From Sedimentimonas flavescens (lineage in GTDB: Bacteria; Pseudomonadota; Alphaproteobacteria; Rhodobacterales; Rhodobacteraceae), in the NCBI RefSeq assembly GCF_019264375.1, contig NZ_JAHVAI010000010.1, positions 82,069 to 146,068 on the forward strand: a stretch of 64,000 nt of DNA. Reading direction: 5' to 3'. The notes under the pieces are model-generated. The model saw nothing but the letters and a program-made list of their open reading frames with translations, ran no database searches and was not told the DNA's origin. Made by a program: the position numbers and the translations under genes. The stretch's first letter is position 1. Each line of letters begins with the position of its first letter. This document shows positions 25,330 to 34,332 of the stretch, piece after piece.

Positions 25330-26930
25330 GCCTTTTGACGCTCGAAACCCTCTCGGTCCAGATCGGCCCCACGGCGATCCTGCGCGAGGTCTCGCTGTCG
25401 CTTGCTCCGGGCGAAATCGTCGGGCTGGTGGGCGAGTCTGGTTCGGGCAAGTCGATGACCGCACTTGCGATCATGGGGCTTTTGCCGCCGGGCGCGCAGG
25501 TCTCGGGCACGGTCCGGCTGGAGGGTCGCGAGATCACTGCCCTGCCCGAACGCGCGCTTTGCCGTCTGCGCGGCAACGAGGTCGGCATGATCTTTCAAGA
25601 GCCGATGACCGCCCTCAACCCGCTGATGACCATCGGTGATCAGGTGGCCGAGACGCTGATGGTCCACCAAAAAATGCCGCGCGCCGAGGCGCTGGCGGTG
25701 GCCCGCGACCGGCTGGATCGTGTTGGCCTGACGGCGCCGCGCTTTCCGCTCGATCTTTATCCGCATGAGCTGTCGGGCGGCCAGCGTCAGCGCGTGGCCA
25801 TCGCGCTTGCCATCGCGCTGCGCCCGCGCCTGCTGATCGCGGACGAGCCCACGACCGCGCTCGATGTCACCACCCAGGCCGAGGTGCTAAGCCTGCTGCA
25901 CGACCTTGCGCGGTCTGAGGGCATGGCGCTCTTGCTTATCACCCATGACCTTGCCGTGGTCGCAGGCATGGCCGACCGGGTGGCGGTGATGCAGGCGGGC
26001 CAAGTGGTCGAAACCGGCGCGACCGAGCGGCTCTTTCGCCGCCCCAAGGCACGCTATACCGCCGATCTGCTGGCGGCCTCGACGCATCATCCGGCGGCTG
26101 CCCGCGCGCCCCAAAAGGGCGCGCCGCTGCTGACGGTCAGCGCCGCGACCCGCAGCTATCGCCTGCCGCGCCCCAAGCCCTTCGCCCCCCACCCCGAGCT
26201 GCGCGCCGTCGATAACGTCAGCTTCACCCTTAGCGCGGGGGAATCGCTTGGGCTCGTGGGCGAGTCCGGTTGCGGCAAATCCACCCTGACCCGCGCGATC
26301 TTGGGCCTTGATCCGCTGGCCTCTGGCGCGATCACGCTATCGGGCCATCCGGTCAGCCCCGAAATGCCCAGCCACGCCCGCGCCGATGTGCAGGTGGTGT
26401 TTCAGGACCCCTACGGCTCGTTCAACCCGCGCCAGCGGGTCGAGCGGCTGGTCGCCGAGCCCTTTCACCTGACCGGCCGCCCCGCCGACTGGCGCGACCG
26501 CGTGGCCGAAGCGCTGCGCGACGTGGGCCTCTCGCCCGACGACCGGGGCAAGTTCATCCATGAATTTTCGGGCGGGCAGCGCCAACGCATCGCCATCGCC
26601 CGCGCACTGATCACTCGCCCCAAGCTGATCGTGCTGGACGAGGCGGTCTCGGCCCTCGATGTTCGGGTGCGCGCGCAGGTGCTTGATCTGCTGGCCGGGC
26701 TGCAGCGCAGCCATGATCTGGCCTATCTGTTCATCTCGCATGACCTGTCGGTGGTGCGCGCGGTCACGACCCGCTGCCTCGTGATGCAGGCCGGCAGGAT
26801 CGTCGAGCAGGGCCCGACCGAGGCGCTCTTTACCGCCCCGCAACACGCCTACACCGCGCGGCTTCTGGCCGCCGCGCCGCAAATTCCGCAAGCATGGACG
26901 GAGGAGAGACATGCAACCGCTCTGGTTTGA
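25326..26930 (+). CDS. ABC transporter ATP-binding protein, fused DppD-DppF type
   Basis: A 534-residue protein with two complete ATPase domains in one chain. Domain 1 has Walker A GESGSGKSM (~37-45), signature LSGGQRQR and Walker B LLIADEPTTALD. Domain 2 has Walker A GESGCGKST near residue 320, signature FSGGQRQR and LIVLDEAVSALD. The C-terminal oligopeptide-transporter extension follows each domain. The fusion makes a separate DppF unnecessary. Its 3' end overlaps the aldehyde dehydrogenase start by 20 bases. It energises the two permeases just upstream. Confidence 0.93.
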   Translation: MSLLTLETLSVQIGPTAILREVSLSLAPGEIVGLVGESGSGKSMTALAIMGLLPPGAQVSGTVRLEGREITALPERALCRLRGNEVGMIFQEPMTALNPLMTIGDQVAETLMVHQKMPRAEALAVARDRLDRVGLTAPRFPLDLYPHELSGGQRQRVAIALAIALRPRLLIADEPTTALDVTTQAEVLSLLHDLARSEGMALLLITHDLAVVAGMADRVAVMQAGQVVETGATERLFRRPKARYTADLLAASTHHPAAARAPQKGAPLLTVSAATRSYRLPRPKPFAPHPELRAVDNVSFTLSAGESLGLVGESGCGKSTLTRAILGLDPLASGAITLSGHPVSPEMPSHARADVQVVFQDPYGSFNPRQRVERLVAEPFHLTGRPADWRDRVAEALRDVGLSPDDRGKFIHEFSGGQRQRIAIARALITRPKLIVLDEAVSALDVRVRAQVLDLLAGLQRSHDLAYLFISHDLSVVRAVTTRCLVMQAGRIVEQGPTEALFTAPQHAYTARLLAAAPQIPQAWTEERHATALV

Positions 26931-28353
26931 CCCGGCCGAGATTCTGATTGGCGGGCAGTGGCTGCCCACCGCCGATCGCCTGCCGGTCGAGAACCCCTCG
27001 ACCGGGGAGACCATCGCCGAGATCGCGCGCGGCACGCCCGCTGATATCGACGCGGCCGTCGCGGCGGCCCAAGGCGCGCTTGCGGGCGATTGGGGCGCGC
27101 TAACGGCGGCTGAACGCGGGCGCGTTCTCATGCGCATGTCCAGCCTGGTGCTGGAGCACGCCGAGGCGCTGGCGCAGGCCGAGGCGCTCGACGTTGGCAA
27201 GCCGCTCAAACAGGCGCGCGCCGATGTGGTGGCGCTGGCGCGGTATCTGGAATTCTACGGCGGCGCGGCGGACAAGGTGATGGGCGAGACCATCCCCTAT
27301 CTGAACGGCTACACCGCCTACACGCTGCGCGAACCCCATGGGGTGACGGCGCATATCGTGCCCTGGAACTACCCGATGCAGATCATTGGCCGCTCGGTCG
27401 GGGCGGCGCTGGCGATGGGCAATGCGGCGGTGCTGAAACCCGCCGAGGAGGCCTCGCTGACCGCGCTGGCCTTCGGGCGGATCGCCTGCGCGGCGGGGCT
27501 GCCCGCGGGCGCGCTGAATATCGTCACGGGTCTGGGCGAGGAAGCAGGGGCGGCGCTGTCCTCGCATTCCGGCATCAACCATCTCAGCTTTACCGGCTCG
27601 GTCGCCGTGGGGCAGATGATCCAAGCGGCGACGGCGGCGAATGTCGTGCCGGTGACGCTGGAACTGGGCGGCAAGTCGCCGCAACTGGTGTTTGCGGATG
27701 CGGATTTGGACCGGGCGCTGCCATTCCTGGTCAATGCAGGCATCCAGAACGCGGGTCAGACCTGCTCGGCCGCCTCGCGCATCCTGGTCGAGCGCAGCCG
27801 CTATGACGAGGTCGTCACCCGCATGGCCGAGGCCTATCGCGCCCTGCGCGTGGGGCCTGCGCTGGCCGATCTCGACCTCGGGCCACTGATCTCGGGGCGG
27901 CAAAAGCAGATCGTCGAGGGCTATCTGACGCTGGCCGCCGATCTTGAGATCGCAGCGCGCGGGCAGGTTGTGGCCGATGCGCCGGCGGGCGGGCATTACG
28001 TCGCGCCTACGCTGATCGCGGGCGGGCATGGCGCGCATCGCCTCGCGCAAGAGGAAATCTTTGGCCCCGCGCAGCTTGTCATCCCCTTCGAGGGCGAGGA
28101 CGAGGCCGTGGCCATCGCCAACGGCACCGATTACGGGCTGGTCGCTTCGGTCTGGTCCGAAAGCGGGCCGCGCGCGATGCGCATGGCCAGACGCTTGCGG
28201 GCCGGGCAGGTTTTCCTGAACAATTACGGCGCGGGCGGTGGGGTCGAACTGCCCTTCGGCGGCACCGGCAAATCCGGCCATGGCCGCGAAAAGGGGTTCG
28301 AGGCGCTCTATGGTTTCTCGGCGCTGAAGACCGTCGCGGCGTGGCACGGCTGA
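26911..28353 (+). CDS. NAD(P)-dependent aldehyde dehydrogenase family protein
   Basis: A 480-residue ALDH. Key motifs are the Asn site IVPWNYPMQI, the NAD-binding LSFTGSVAVGQMI, the general-base Glu in VTLELGGKSPQ, and the catalytic Cys in NAGQTCSAASRIL. The C-terminal EIFGPAQLVIPFEGEDEAV is also intact. It resembles betaine- and gamma-aminobutyraldehyde-type dehydrogenases, but the substrate cannot be fixed. The start (26911) carries GGAGGAGAGAC and overlaps the ABC ATPase gene. It sits between transporter and SDR genes, so it probably oxidises an aldehyde made from the imported compound. Confidence 0.9.
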   Translation: MQPLWFDPAEILIGGQWLPTADRLPVENPSTGETIAEIARGTPADIDAAVAAAQGALAGDWGALTAAERGRVLMRMSSLVLEHAEALAQAEALDVGKPLKQARADVVALARYLEFYGGAADKVMGETIPYLNGYTAYTLREPHGVTAHIVPWNYPMQIIGRSVGAALAMGNAAVLKPAEEASLTALAFGRIACAAGLPAGALNIVTGLGEEAGAALSSHSGINHLSFTGSVAVGQMIQAATAANVVPVTLELGGKSPQLVFADADLDRALPFLVNAGIQNAGQTCSAASRILVERSRYDEVVTRMAEAYRALRVGPALADLDLGPLISGRQKQIVEGYLTLAADLEIAARGQVVADAPAGGHYVAPTLIAGGHGAHRLAQEEIFGPAQLVIPFEGEDEAVAIANGTDYGLVASVWSESGPRAMRMARRLRAGQVFLNNYGAGGGVELPFGGTGKSGHGREKGFEALYGFSALKTVAAWHG

Positions 28354-28364
28354 GGGAGGATGAC

Positions 28365-29105
28365 ATGAGACTGGAAGGCAAGACCGCAATCGTGACCGGG
28401 GCGGCCTCGGGGTTCGGGGCAGGGATCGCGCGGCGCTTCGTGGCCGAGGGCGCGCAGGTGATGGTCGCGGACCTGAACGCCGAGGCCGCAGCGACCTTCG
28501 CCGCCGAGATCGGCGCGATCCCCTGCGCGGTCGATGTGAGCCGAAGCGAGTCGGTTGCCGCAATGACCGAGGCCGCGATGCAGGCCTGGGGGCGGATCGA
28601 CATTCTGGTGAACAACGCGGGCACCACCCACCTGCCCGCCTTTATGGAGGAGGTCTCGGAGGCCGACTTCGACCGGGTCTTCGCGGTCAACGGCAAGTCT
28701 GTCTATCTGACCGCGCGCTGCATCGTGCCGCATATGAAGACGGCCGGGTGCGGGGCGATCCTGAACGTGGCCTCGACGGCGGGCGTGTCACCGCGCCCCC
28801 GGCTGAACTGGTACAACGCTTCGAAGGGCTGGATGATCACCGCGACCCGCGCCATGGCGATCGAACTGGCGCCTTTTGGGGTGCGCGTGAACGCCATCAA
28901 CCCGGTGGCAGGGGAAACGCCGCTGCTGAAGAGCTTCATGGGCGAGGACACCCCCGAGGTGCGCGCGAAGTTCTTGGCCACGATCCCGATCGGGCGCTTC
29001 TCGACGCCCGAGGACATGGCGAATGCGGCGCTCTTCCTGTGCTCGGACGAGGCGTCGATGATCACCGGCGTCGCGATGGAAGTGGACGGCGGACGCTGCA
29101 TCTGA
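28365..29105 (+). CDS. SDR family oxidoreductase
   Basis: A 246-residue classical short-chain dehydrogenase. The nucleotide-binding motif is TGAASGFGAGIA (residues ~12-23), an acidic residue ends beta-2 (VADLNA, favouring NAD), and the NNAG motif is present. The catalytic triad is a Ser in NVASTAGVS and YNASK. The product probably interconverts an alcohol or ketone in the same pathway as the ALDH, 11 bases upstream. I start at ATG 28365, preceded by GGGAGGATGAC; an in-frame ATG upstream overlaps the ALDH and adds eight residues. Confidence 0.9.
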   Translation: MRLEGKTAIVTGAASGFGAGIARRFVAEGAQVMVADLNAEAAATFAAEIGAIPCAVDVSRSESVAAMTEAAMQAWGRIDILVNNAGTTHLPAFMEEVSEADFDRVFAVNGKSVYLTARCIVPHMKTAGCGAILNVASTAGVSPRPRLNWYNASKGWMITATRAMAIELAPFGVRVNAINPVAGETPLLKSFMGEDTPEVRAKFLATIPIGRFSTPEDMANAALFLCSDEASMITGVAMEVDGGRCI

Positions 29106-29115
29106 GGGGGACGCG

Positions 29116-30108
29116 ATGAGACCGGGGCCAAGAAATCTGATCACCGATGTGGCGGGGCTGCGCGTGGGCAATGCGCAGGACGCGGGGCTGCGTTCGGGCT
29201 GCACCGTACTGGTGGGCGAGCGCCCCTTCGTCGCAGCCGTGCATGTGATGGGCGGCGCGCCCGGCACGCGCGAGACAGACCTGCTGGCCCCCGACAAGCT
29301 GGTGCAAGAGGTGGACGCGCTGGTGCTGTCTGGTGGGTCTGCCTTCGGGCTTGATGCGGCCTCGGGCGTGACCGAGGGGCTGCGGGCGATGGGGCGCGGC
29401 TTTGCCGTGGGCGACATGCGCGTGCCCATCGTGCCCGGCGCGATCCTGTTCGACCTGCTCAATGGCGGAGACAAGGGTTGGACCGCCAACCCCTATGCGC
29501 CCCTTGGCCGCGCGGCGCTGGAGGCCAGCGGGCCTGCTTTCGAGATCGGCACCGCGGGCGCGGGTTACGGCGCGATGACCGGAAACCTCAAGGGCGGGCT
29601 CGGCTCGGCCTCGGCGGTGTTGGAGAACGGCATCACCGTCGGCGCGCTGGTGGCGGTCAATGCGCTTGGGCAGGCGACCGTCGCCGATCAGCCGCAGTTC
29701 TGGGCCGCGCCATGGGAATTGCAGGGCGAATTCGGCGGGCTTGGCGCTGCGGCCTCCTACCCGGCGGCGCATGAGCCCGCACCGATGAAGCGGATGGGCG
29801 AGGCCACCACCATCGCCATCGTCGCGACCGACGCGATCCTGACGCAGGCGCAGGCGCAACGTATGGCGGTCGCGGCGCATGACGGAATGGCGCGGGCGCT
29901 TGTGCCCTCGCACACGCCCTTCGATGGCGATCTGGTCTTTGCAGCAGCAACCGGTGCGCGCGCGCTGCCCGATCCGGTGGCCGACCCCTTCGTTTTGGGC
30001 CATGCGGCCGCCAGCTGCCTTGCGCGCGCCATCGCGCGCGCCATTCATGCAGCAACCCCGGCGCCGGGTGATCTGCAACCCTGCTGGTCGGCACGATTCC
30101 GCGCCTGA
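29116..30108 (+). CDS. P1 family peptidase (DmpA / NylC-like N-terminal nucleophile hydrolase)
   Basis: A 330-residue self-processing hydrolase of the DmpA/S58 family, whose members cleave beta-amino acid peptides, D-amino acid amides or aminohexanoate oligomers. Diagnostic stretches are NLITDVAGLRVGNAQD, LVLSGGSAFGLDAASGV, GAGYGAMTGNLKGGLGSAS and the late ATTIAIVATDAIL. The last of these fits the autocleavage/Thr nucleophile region of NylC-type enzymes, with Ala where NylC has Asn before the Thr. HTPFDGDLVFA is also conserved. It is the last gene of the transporter operon (10 bases after the SDR), suggesting that the imported solute or a product carries an unusual amide bond. Confidence 0.88.
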   Translation: MRPGPRNLITDVAGLRVGNAQDAGLRSGCTVLVGERPFVAAVHVMGGAPGTRETDLLAPDKLVQEVDALVLSGGSAFGLDAASGVTEGLRAMGRGFAVGDMRVPIVPGAILFDLLNGGDKGWTANPYAPLGRAALEASGPAFEIGTAGAGYGAMTGNLKGGLGSASAVLENGITVGALVAVNALGQATVADQPQFWAAPWELQGEFGGLGAAASYPAAHEPAPMKRMGEATTIAIVATDAILTQAQAQRMAVAAHDGMARALVPSHTPFDGDLVFAAATGARALPDPVADPFVLGHAAASCLARAIARAIHAATPAPGDLQPCWSARFRA

Positions 30109-30239
30109 CCTGCCAGTTTGGCAAGCGCACCGCCCTCTTCGGCAAGCGCGGCGGCCCTATCTGACCATTCGGACGGATGGACAAGGCCCCTCTGCGCGTG
30201 CTTCCCTCTCTCCATGCCCAAATTCCGGGAGGATGACCC

Positions 30240-31718
30240 ATGCTCGATACCAATACCGATCTCAAATCCCTGCTCAAGGACCCCTCGCTGCTGGCCACCA
30301 AGGCCTATGTCGCCGGCGAGTGGATCGACGCCGATGACGGCGCCACCTTCGAGGTGACCAACCCCGCCCGTGGCGACGTGATCTGCTCCGTGCCCGACCT
30401 GTCGCGCGCCGAGACCGCCCGCGCTATCGAGGCCGCTCAGGTCGCGATGAAAGACTGGGCCGCACGCACCGGCAAGGAACGTGCCGCGATCATGCGCAAG
30501 TGGTTCGAGCTGATGATGGCGAACCAGGAAGACCTCGCGCTGATCCTGACCGCCGAGATGGGCAAGCCCCTGCCCGAAGCGCGCGGCGAGATTGCCTATG
30601 GCGCCTCGTTCATCGAATGGTTCGGCGAAGAGGCCAAGCGCATCTACGGCGAAACCATCCCCGGCCACATGCGCGACAAGCGCATTCAGGTGATCAAGCA
30701 GCCGATCGGCGTCGTGGGTTCGATCACGCCGTGGAACTTCCCCAACGCCATGATCACGCGCAAGGCCGGCCCGGCGATCGCCGTGGGCTGCGGCTTTGTC
30801 TGCCGTCCGGCCTCGGAGACCCCGCTCTCGGCGCTGGCGATGGCGGTTCTGGGCGAACGCGCGGGCCTGCCCAAGGGCATCATGTCGGTCGTGACCTCGT
30901 CGCGCGCCTCGGACATCGGCAAGGAGTTCTGCGAGAACCACGCCGTGCGCAAGCTGACCTTCACCGGCTCGACCGAAGTGGGCCGCATCCTGCTGCGCCA
31001 GGCCGCCGATCAGGTCATGAAATGCTCGATGGAACTGGGCGGCAACGCGCCCTTCATCGTGTTCGACGACGCCGATCTGGATGCGGCGGTCGAGGGCGCG
31101 ATGATGTCCAAGTTCCGCAACAACGGCCAGACCTGCGTCTGCGCCAACCGCATCTACGTGCAGGCCGGTGTCTATGACGCCTTCGCCGAAAAGCTGGCCG
31201 CTGCAGTGCGCAAGCTGAACGTGGGCGACGGGCTGAACGAGGGTATCACCACCGGTCCGCTGATCTCGGACAAGGCCGTGGCCAAGGTCGAGGAGCACAT
31301 CGCCGACGCGCTCAAGGGCGGCGGCAAGGTCGTGGCCGGCGGCGTGCGCCACGCGCTTGGCGGCACTTTCTTCGAGCCGACCGTCGTCACCGGCGTCACG
31401 CAGGACATGAAGGTCGCGACCGAGGAAACCTTTGGCCCCGTTGCACCGCTGTTCCGCTTCGAAACCGAGGAAGAGGTGGTCGAGAAAGCCAACGCCACGA
31501 TCTTCGGTCTGGCGTCCTATTTCTACGCCCGCGACATCGGCCGCATCACCCGCGTGCAGGAAGGCCTCGAATACGGGATCGTCGGCGTCAACACCGGCAT
31601 CATCTCGACCGAGGTTGCCCCCTTCGGTGGCGTCAAGCAGTCGGGCCTGGGCCGCGAAGGCTCGCACCACGGCTGCGAGGACTACCTCGAAATGAAGTAC
31701 ATCTGCCTGTCGATCTGA
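30240..31718 (+). CDS. gabD: NAD(P)-dependent succinate-semialdehyde dehydrogenase
   Basis: A 492-residue aldehyde dehydrogenase of the GabD type, oxidising succinate semialdehyde to succinate, the last step of GABA degradation. It shows ITPWNFPNAMITRKAGPAIA, LTFTGSTEVGRILL, the base Glu in MELGGNAPFIVFDDAD, the Cys in RNNGQTCVCANRI, and the C-terminal VAPFGGVKQSGLGREGSHHG that marks SSADH. Start supported by GGGAGGATGACCC. It lies 131 bases after the P1 peptidase and has its own strong terminator, so it could be read from the operon or separately. Confidence 0.9.
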   Translation: MLDTNTDLKSLLKDPSLLATKAYVAGEWIDADDGATFEVTNPARGDVICSVPDLSRAETARAIEAAQVAMKDWAARTGKERAAIMRKWFELMMANQEDLALILTAEMGKPLPEARGEIAYGASFIEWFGEEAKRIYGETIPGHMRDKRIQVIKQPIGVVGSITPWNFPNAMITRKAGPAIAVGCGFVCRPASETPLSALAMAVLGERAGLPKGIMSVVTSSRASDIGKEFCENHAVRKLTFTGSTEVGRILLRQAADQVMKCSMELGGNAPFIVFDDADLDAAVEGAMMSKFRNNGQTCVCANRIYVQAGVYDAFAEKLAAAVRKLNVGDGLNEGITTGPLISDKAVAKVEEHIADALKGGGKVVAGGVRHALGGTFFEPTVVTGVTQDMKVATEETFGPVAPLFRFETEEEVVEKANATIFGLASYFYARDIGRITRVQEGLEYGIVGVNTGIISTEVAPFGGVKQSGLGREGSHHGCEDYLEMKYICLSI

Positions 31719-31736
31719 CGACTGGCAAAGCGACGC

Positions 31737-31762
31737 AAGGCGGCCTTCGGGCCGCCTTTTTT
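31737..31762 (+). terminator. Intrinsic terminator of gabD
   Basis: A 9-bp stem AAGGCGGCC/GGCCGCCTT is closed by a TTCG tetraloop and followed by TTTT. It lies 19 bases behind the gabD stop. Confidence 0.92.
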
Positions 31763-31785
31763 CATGCCTGCCCTGCAAAGAAAAA

Positions 31786-31804
31786 GGCCGCCCGAGGGGC
31801 GGCC
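31786..31804 (-). terminator. Intrinsic terminator of trcR
   Basis: On the minus strand an 8-bp stem GGCCGCCC/GGGCGGCC has a 3-base loop and is followed by five T residues (31785-31781). It is positioned 22 bases behind the trcR stop. Confidence 0.88.
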
Positions 31805-31826
31805 CTTGCGTTCGTGGGGGCGAGGA

Positions 31827-32582
31827 TCACTTGTCCTCGTCTTCCTCGTCATCGTCATCGCCATGCGGCAGGTTGAAGAAGCTGTCCGCATTCGAGAAGT
31901 CCTTGGGCTCGGCCTTCTCCTCATCGCCACCACCCAGGGTGAAGTTCTCCAGCCCTGCGATCGCGGTCGGCAGGCGCGGCTCGGTCGCCATGCCAAGCGA
32001 CTGCTCGGTCGAGACCAGCTTGCGGCGCTCGTCATCGCTCATCACGCCGTCGGCCGCGCGCTTCTTGGCGGCTTTCTGCACCTCGGAATCCAGTTCCGAC
32101 TGGCGGCAAAGGCCAAGCGCGACCGGGTCGATCGCGGTCATGTTCTGGATGTTCCAGTGCGTGCGTTCGCGGATCGAGGCGATGGTCGGCTTGGTGGTGC
32201 CCACCAGACGCGCGATCTGCGCATCAGCGAGTTCGGGGTGGAACTTGACCAGCCACAGGATCGCGTTCGGGCGGTCCTGACGCTTGGACAGCGGGGTGTA
32301 GCGCGGGCCACGGCGCTTGTCCTCGCCCACGGCAGCGGCGTTGAACTTCAGACGCAGCTTGTAGCCGGGGTCTGCCTCGCCCTTGTCGATTTCTTTCTGG
32401 TCGAGCTGGTTCGAGGCGATCGGGTCAAAACCCTTCACGCCAGCGGCCACGTCGCCATCGGCAATGCCCTGCACTTCAAGTTCGTGCATCCCGCAGAAAT
32501 CCGCGATCTGCTTGAAGGTCAGCGTCGTGTTGTCCACCAGCCAAACGGCGGTCGCCTTGGACATCAGGGGCTTGTTCGTCAT
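31827..32582 (-). CDS. trcR: Cell-cycle transcriptional regulator TrcR (DUF1013)
   Basis: A 251-residue protein of the DUF1013 family, called TrcR in Caulobacter relatives and linked to cell-cycle transcription. Conserved parts are KATAVWLVDNTTLTFKQIA, GMHELEVQGIADGDVA, ILWLVKFHPELADAQIARLV (helix-turn-helix-like, GTTKPTIASIRERT following) and NIQNMTAIDPVALGLCRQ. The tail is very acidic (DDDDEEDEDK). I start at ATG 32582 because AAAGGA lies eight bases upstream; an ATG three codons earlier has no room for a ribosome-binding site. Single gene with its own terminator. Confidence 0.9.
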   Translation of the reverse strand: MTNKPLMSKATAVWLVDNTTLTFKQIADFCGMHELEVQGIADGDVAAGVKGFDPIASNQLDQKEIDKGEADPGYKLRLKFNAAAVGEDKRRGPRYTPLSKRQDRPNAILWLVKFHPELADAQIARLVGTTKPTIASIRERTHWNIQNMTAIDPVALGLCRQSELDSEVQKAAKKRAADGVMSDDERRKLVSTEQSLGMATEPRLPTAIAGLENFTLGGGDEEKAEPKDFSNADSFFNLPHGDDDDEEDEDK

Positions 32583-32713
32583 CGGAGCCATCCTTTACAA
32601 ATCTCTCCCGTGCCGAGAAACCGGCTGCGGCCCAGGTCATTCCCGGCCGCGGTCCATTTCTGGTGGGGAATTGAGCCGTATATAGTGCCGAAAACGTCCG
32701 GAGAAAAGAGAAA

Positions 32714-33349
32714 ATGAAGCGATTCGCGCTGGCCTGCCTGATGCTTTGGCCACTGAGTGCGCTGGCCGAGGGCGAACGGGCGGGCGATTTCGACTATTAC
32801 CTGCTGTCGCTCTCATGGGCGCCGGGCTGGTGCGCGACCGATGGCGCGAGCCGCGACGTCGCGCAATGCGATCCGGCGAATGACGCGACCTTCGTGCTGC
32901 ACGGCCTCTGGCCGCAATATGAAACCGGCTGGCCCAGCTATTGCCGCACCACCGCCCGCGATCCCTCGCGCGCGCAATCGGCGGCGATGGAGGATGTGAT
33001 GGGCTCGGATGGCGCGGCCTGGTATCAGTGGAAAAAACACGGCCGCTGCGCGGGGTTGAGCGCCGAGGATTATTACGCCACCGCCCGCGCGGCCTATGAG
33101 AGCGTGACGATCCCCGAGGTCTTCTCGCGCCTGGACCGTGACATCCGCCTGCCCGCAAGCGTGGTCGAAGAGGCCTTCCTTGAGGCCAACCCAGATCTGT
33201 CCCGCGACCAGATCACCATCACCTGCAAATCGGGGCGGATTCAGGAGGCACGTATCTGCCTGACCAAAGACCTTGAGCCCCGCAGATGCGGCAGGGATAC
33301 GATCCGCGACTGCACCATGCGGGACGCGCTGATGGAGGCGGTGCGTTAA
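32714..33349 (+). CDS. Ribonuclease T2 family protein, exported
   Basis: A 211-residue RNase expected in the periplasm, cutting single-stranded RNA through 2',3'-cyclic phosphates. A signal peptide (MKRFALACLMLWPLSALA) is visible. Both active-site blocks are intact: CAS I FVLHGLWPQY and CAS II WYQWKKHGRCAG, each with its catalytic His. Six to eight Cys residues suit disulfides in an exported protein. The 3' end overlaps the convergent quinone oxidoreductase gene by four bases. Confidence 0.93.
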   Translation: MKRFALACLMLWPLSALAEGERAGDFDYYLLSLSWAPGWCATDGASRDVAQCDPANDATFVLHGLWPQYETGWPSYCRTTARDPSRAQSAAMEDVMGSDGAAWYQWKKHGRCAGLSAEDYYATARAAYESVTIPEVFSRLDRDIRLPASVVEEAFLEANPDLSRDQITITCKSGRIQEARICLTKDLEPRRCGRDTIRDCTMRDALMEAVR

Positions 33350-34332
33350 CGCACCTTCAGCACGATCTTGCCGATATGGGCGTTGCTTTCCATGCGGGCA
33401 TGGGCGGCGGCAGCCTCGGCCAGCGGGTATTCGCTGTCATGGATCACCCGCAGCTTGCCCGCGTCGATCATCGGCCAGACCCGGTCGCGCAGTTGTGCCG
33501 CAATCTCGGCCTTGGCGGCGTCTGATTGCGGGCGCAGGGTCGAGCCGGTGATCGTCAGCCGCCGCAGCATCACCTGGGCAAAGTTGATCTCGGCCTTCGG
33601 GCTTTCGAGGAACGCGATGAAGACCATCCGCCCGTCATCCGCCATCGCCTTGATATTGCGCGCGATATAGCTGCCGCCGACCATGTCGAGGATCAGGTCG
33701 GCCCCACCCTCGGCGCGCAGCAGCTCAACGAAATCCTGCTCTCGGTAGTTGATCGCCGTGGCGCCCAGATCGGCGCAGGCCGCGCATTTCTCGGTTGAAC
33801 CGGCGGTGGCAAAGACCCGCGCGCCAAGCGCCGAGGCGATCTGGATCGCCGTCGTGCCGATACCGGATGAGCCACCATGCACCAAGAACCGTTCGCCCGC
33901 CTTCAGCCCGCCGCGCATGACGATGTTGGACCAGACGGTGAAGCAGGTCTCGGGCAGGCAGGCGGCATCGCGTAGACTGACACCCATGGGCACCGACAGC
34001 GCATGGGCGGCAGGCGTTACGACATACTCGGCATAACCGCCGCCGGGCAGCAGCGCACAGACCGGATCACCCACCTGCCAACCCGCGACATCGGGCCCAA
34101 GGGCCGCCACGCGCCCTGAACACTCCAACCCCGGCAGGTCCGAGGCACCGGGGGGCGCCTTGTAGGCGCCCGCGCGCTGCAAGGCATCGGGGCGGTTTAC
34201 GCCCGCATAGGCCACCTCGATCAGGATCTCGCCCGGCCCCGGCATCGGCACGGCGCGCGTCGTGGTCTTGAGCACCTCGGGGCCGCCCGGAGCGGTGATC
34301 TCAACCGCCGTCATCATCTGCGCCAAAGTCAT
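33346..34332 (-). CDS. NAD(P)H-quinone oxidoreductase, zeta-crystallin/PIG3 type
   Basis: A 328-residue zinc-free medium-chain dehydrogenase/reductase. The N-terminus (VEITAPGGPEVLKTTTRAVP) and VAYAGVNRPDALQRAGAY are PIG3-like. The nucleotide site is VHGGSSGIGTTAIQIASALGARVFATAGS, split here between the glycine motif and the NADP-binding turn. It probably reduces quinones by one electron at the cost of NADPH. It overlaps the upstream COQ9 gene by four bases (ATGA), so a link to ubiquinone metabolism is reasonable. Confidence 0.92.
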   Translation of the reverse strand: MTLAQMMTAVEITAPGGPEVLKTTTRAVPMPGPGEILIEVAYAGVNRPDALQRAGAYKAPPGASDLPGLECSGRVAALGPDVAGWQVGDPVCALLPGGGYAEYVVTPAAHALSVPMGVSLRDAACLPETCFTVWSNIVMRGGLKAGERFLVHGGSSGIGTTAIQIASALGARVFATAGSTEKCAACADLGATAINYREQDFVELLRAEGGADLILDMVGGSYIARNIKAMADDGRMVFIAFLESPKAEINFAQVMLRRLTITGSTLRPQSDAAKAEIAAQLRDRVWPMIDAGKLRVIHDSEYPLAEAAAAHARMESNAHIGKIVLKVR

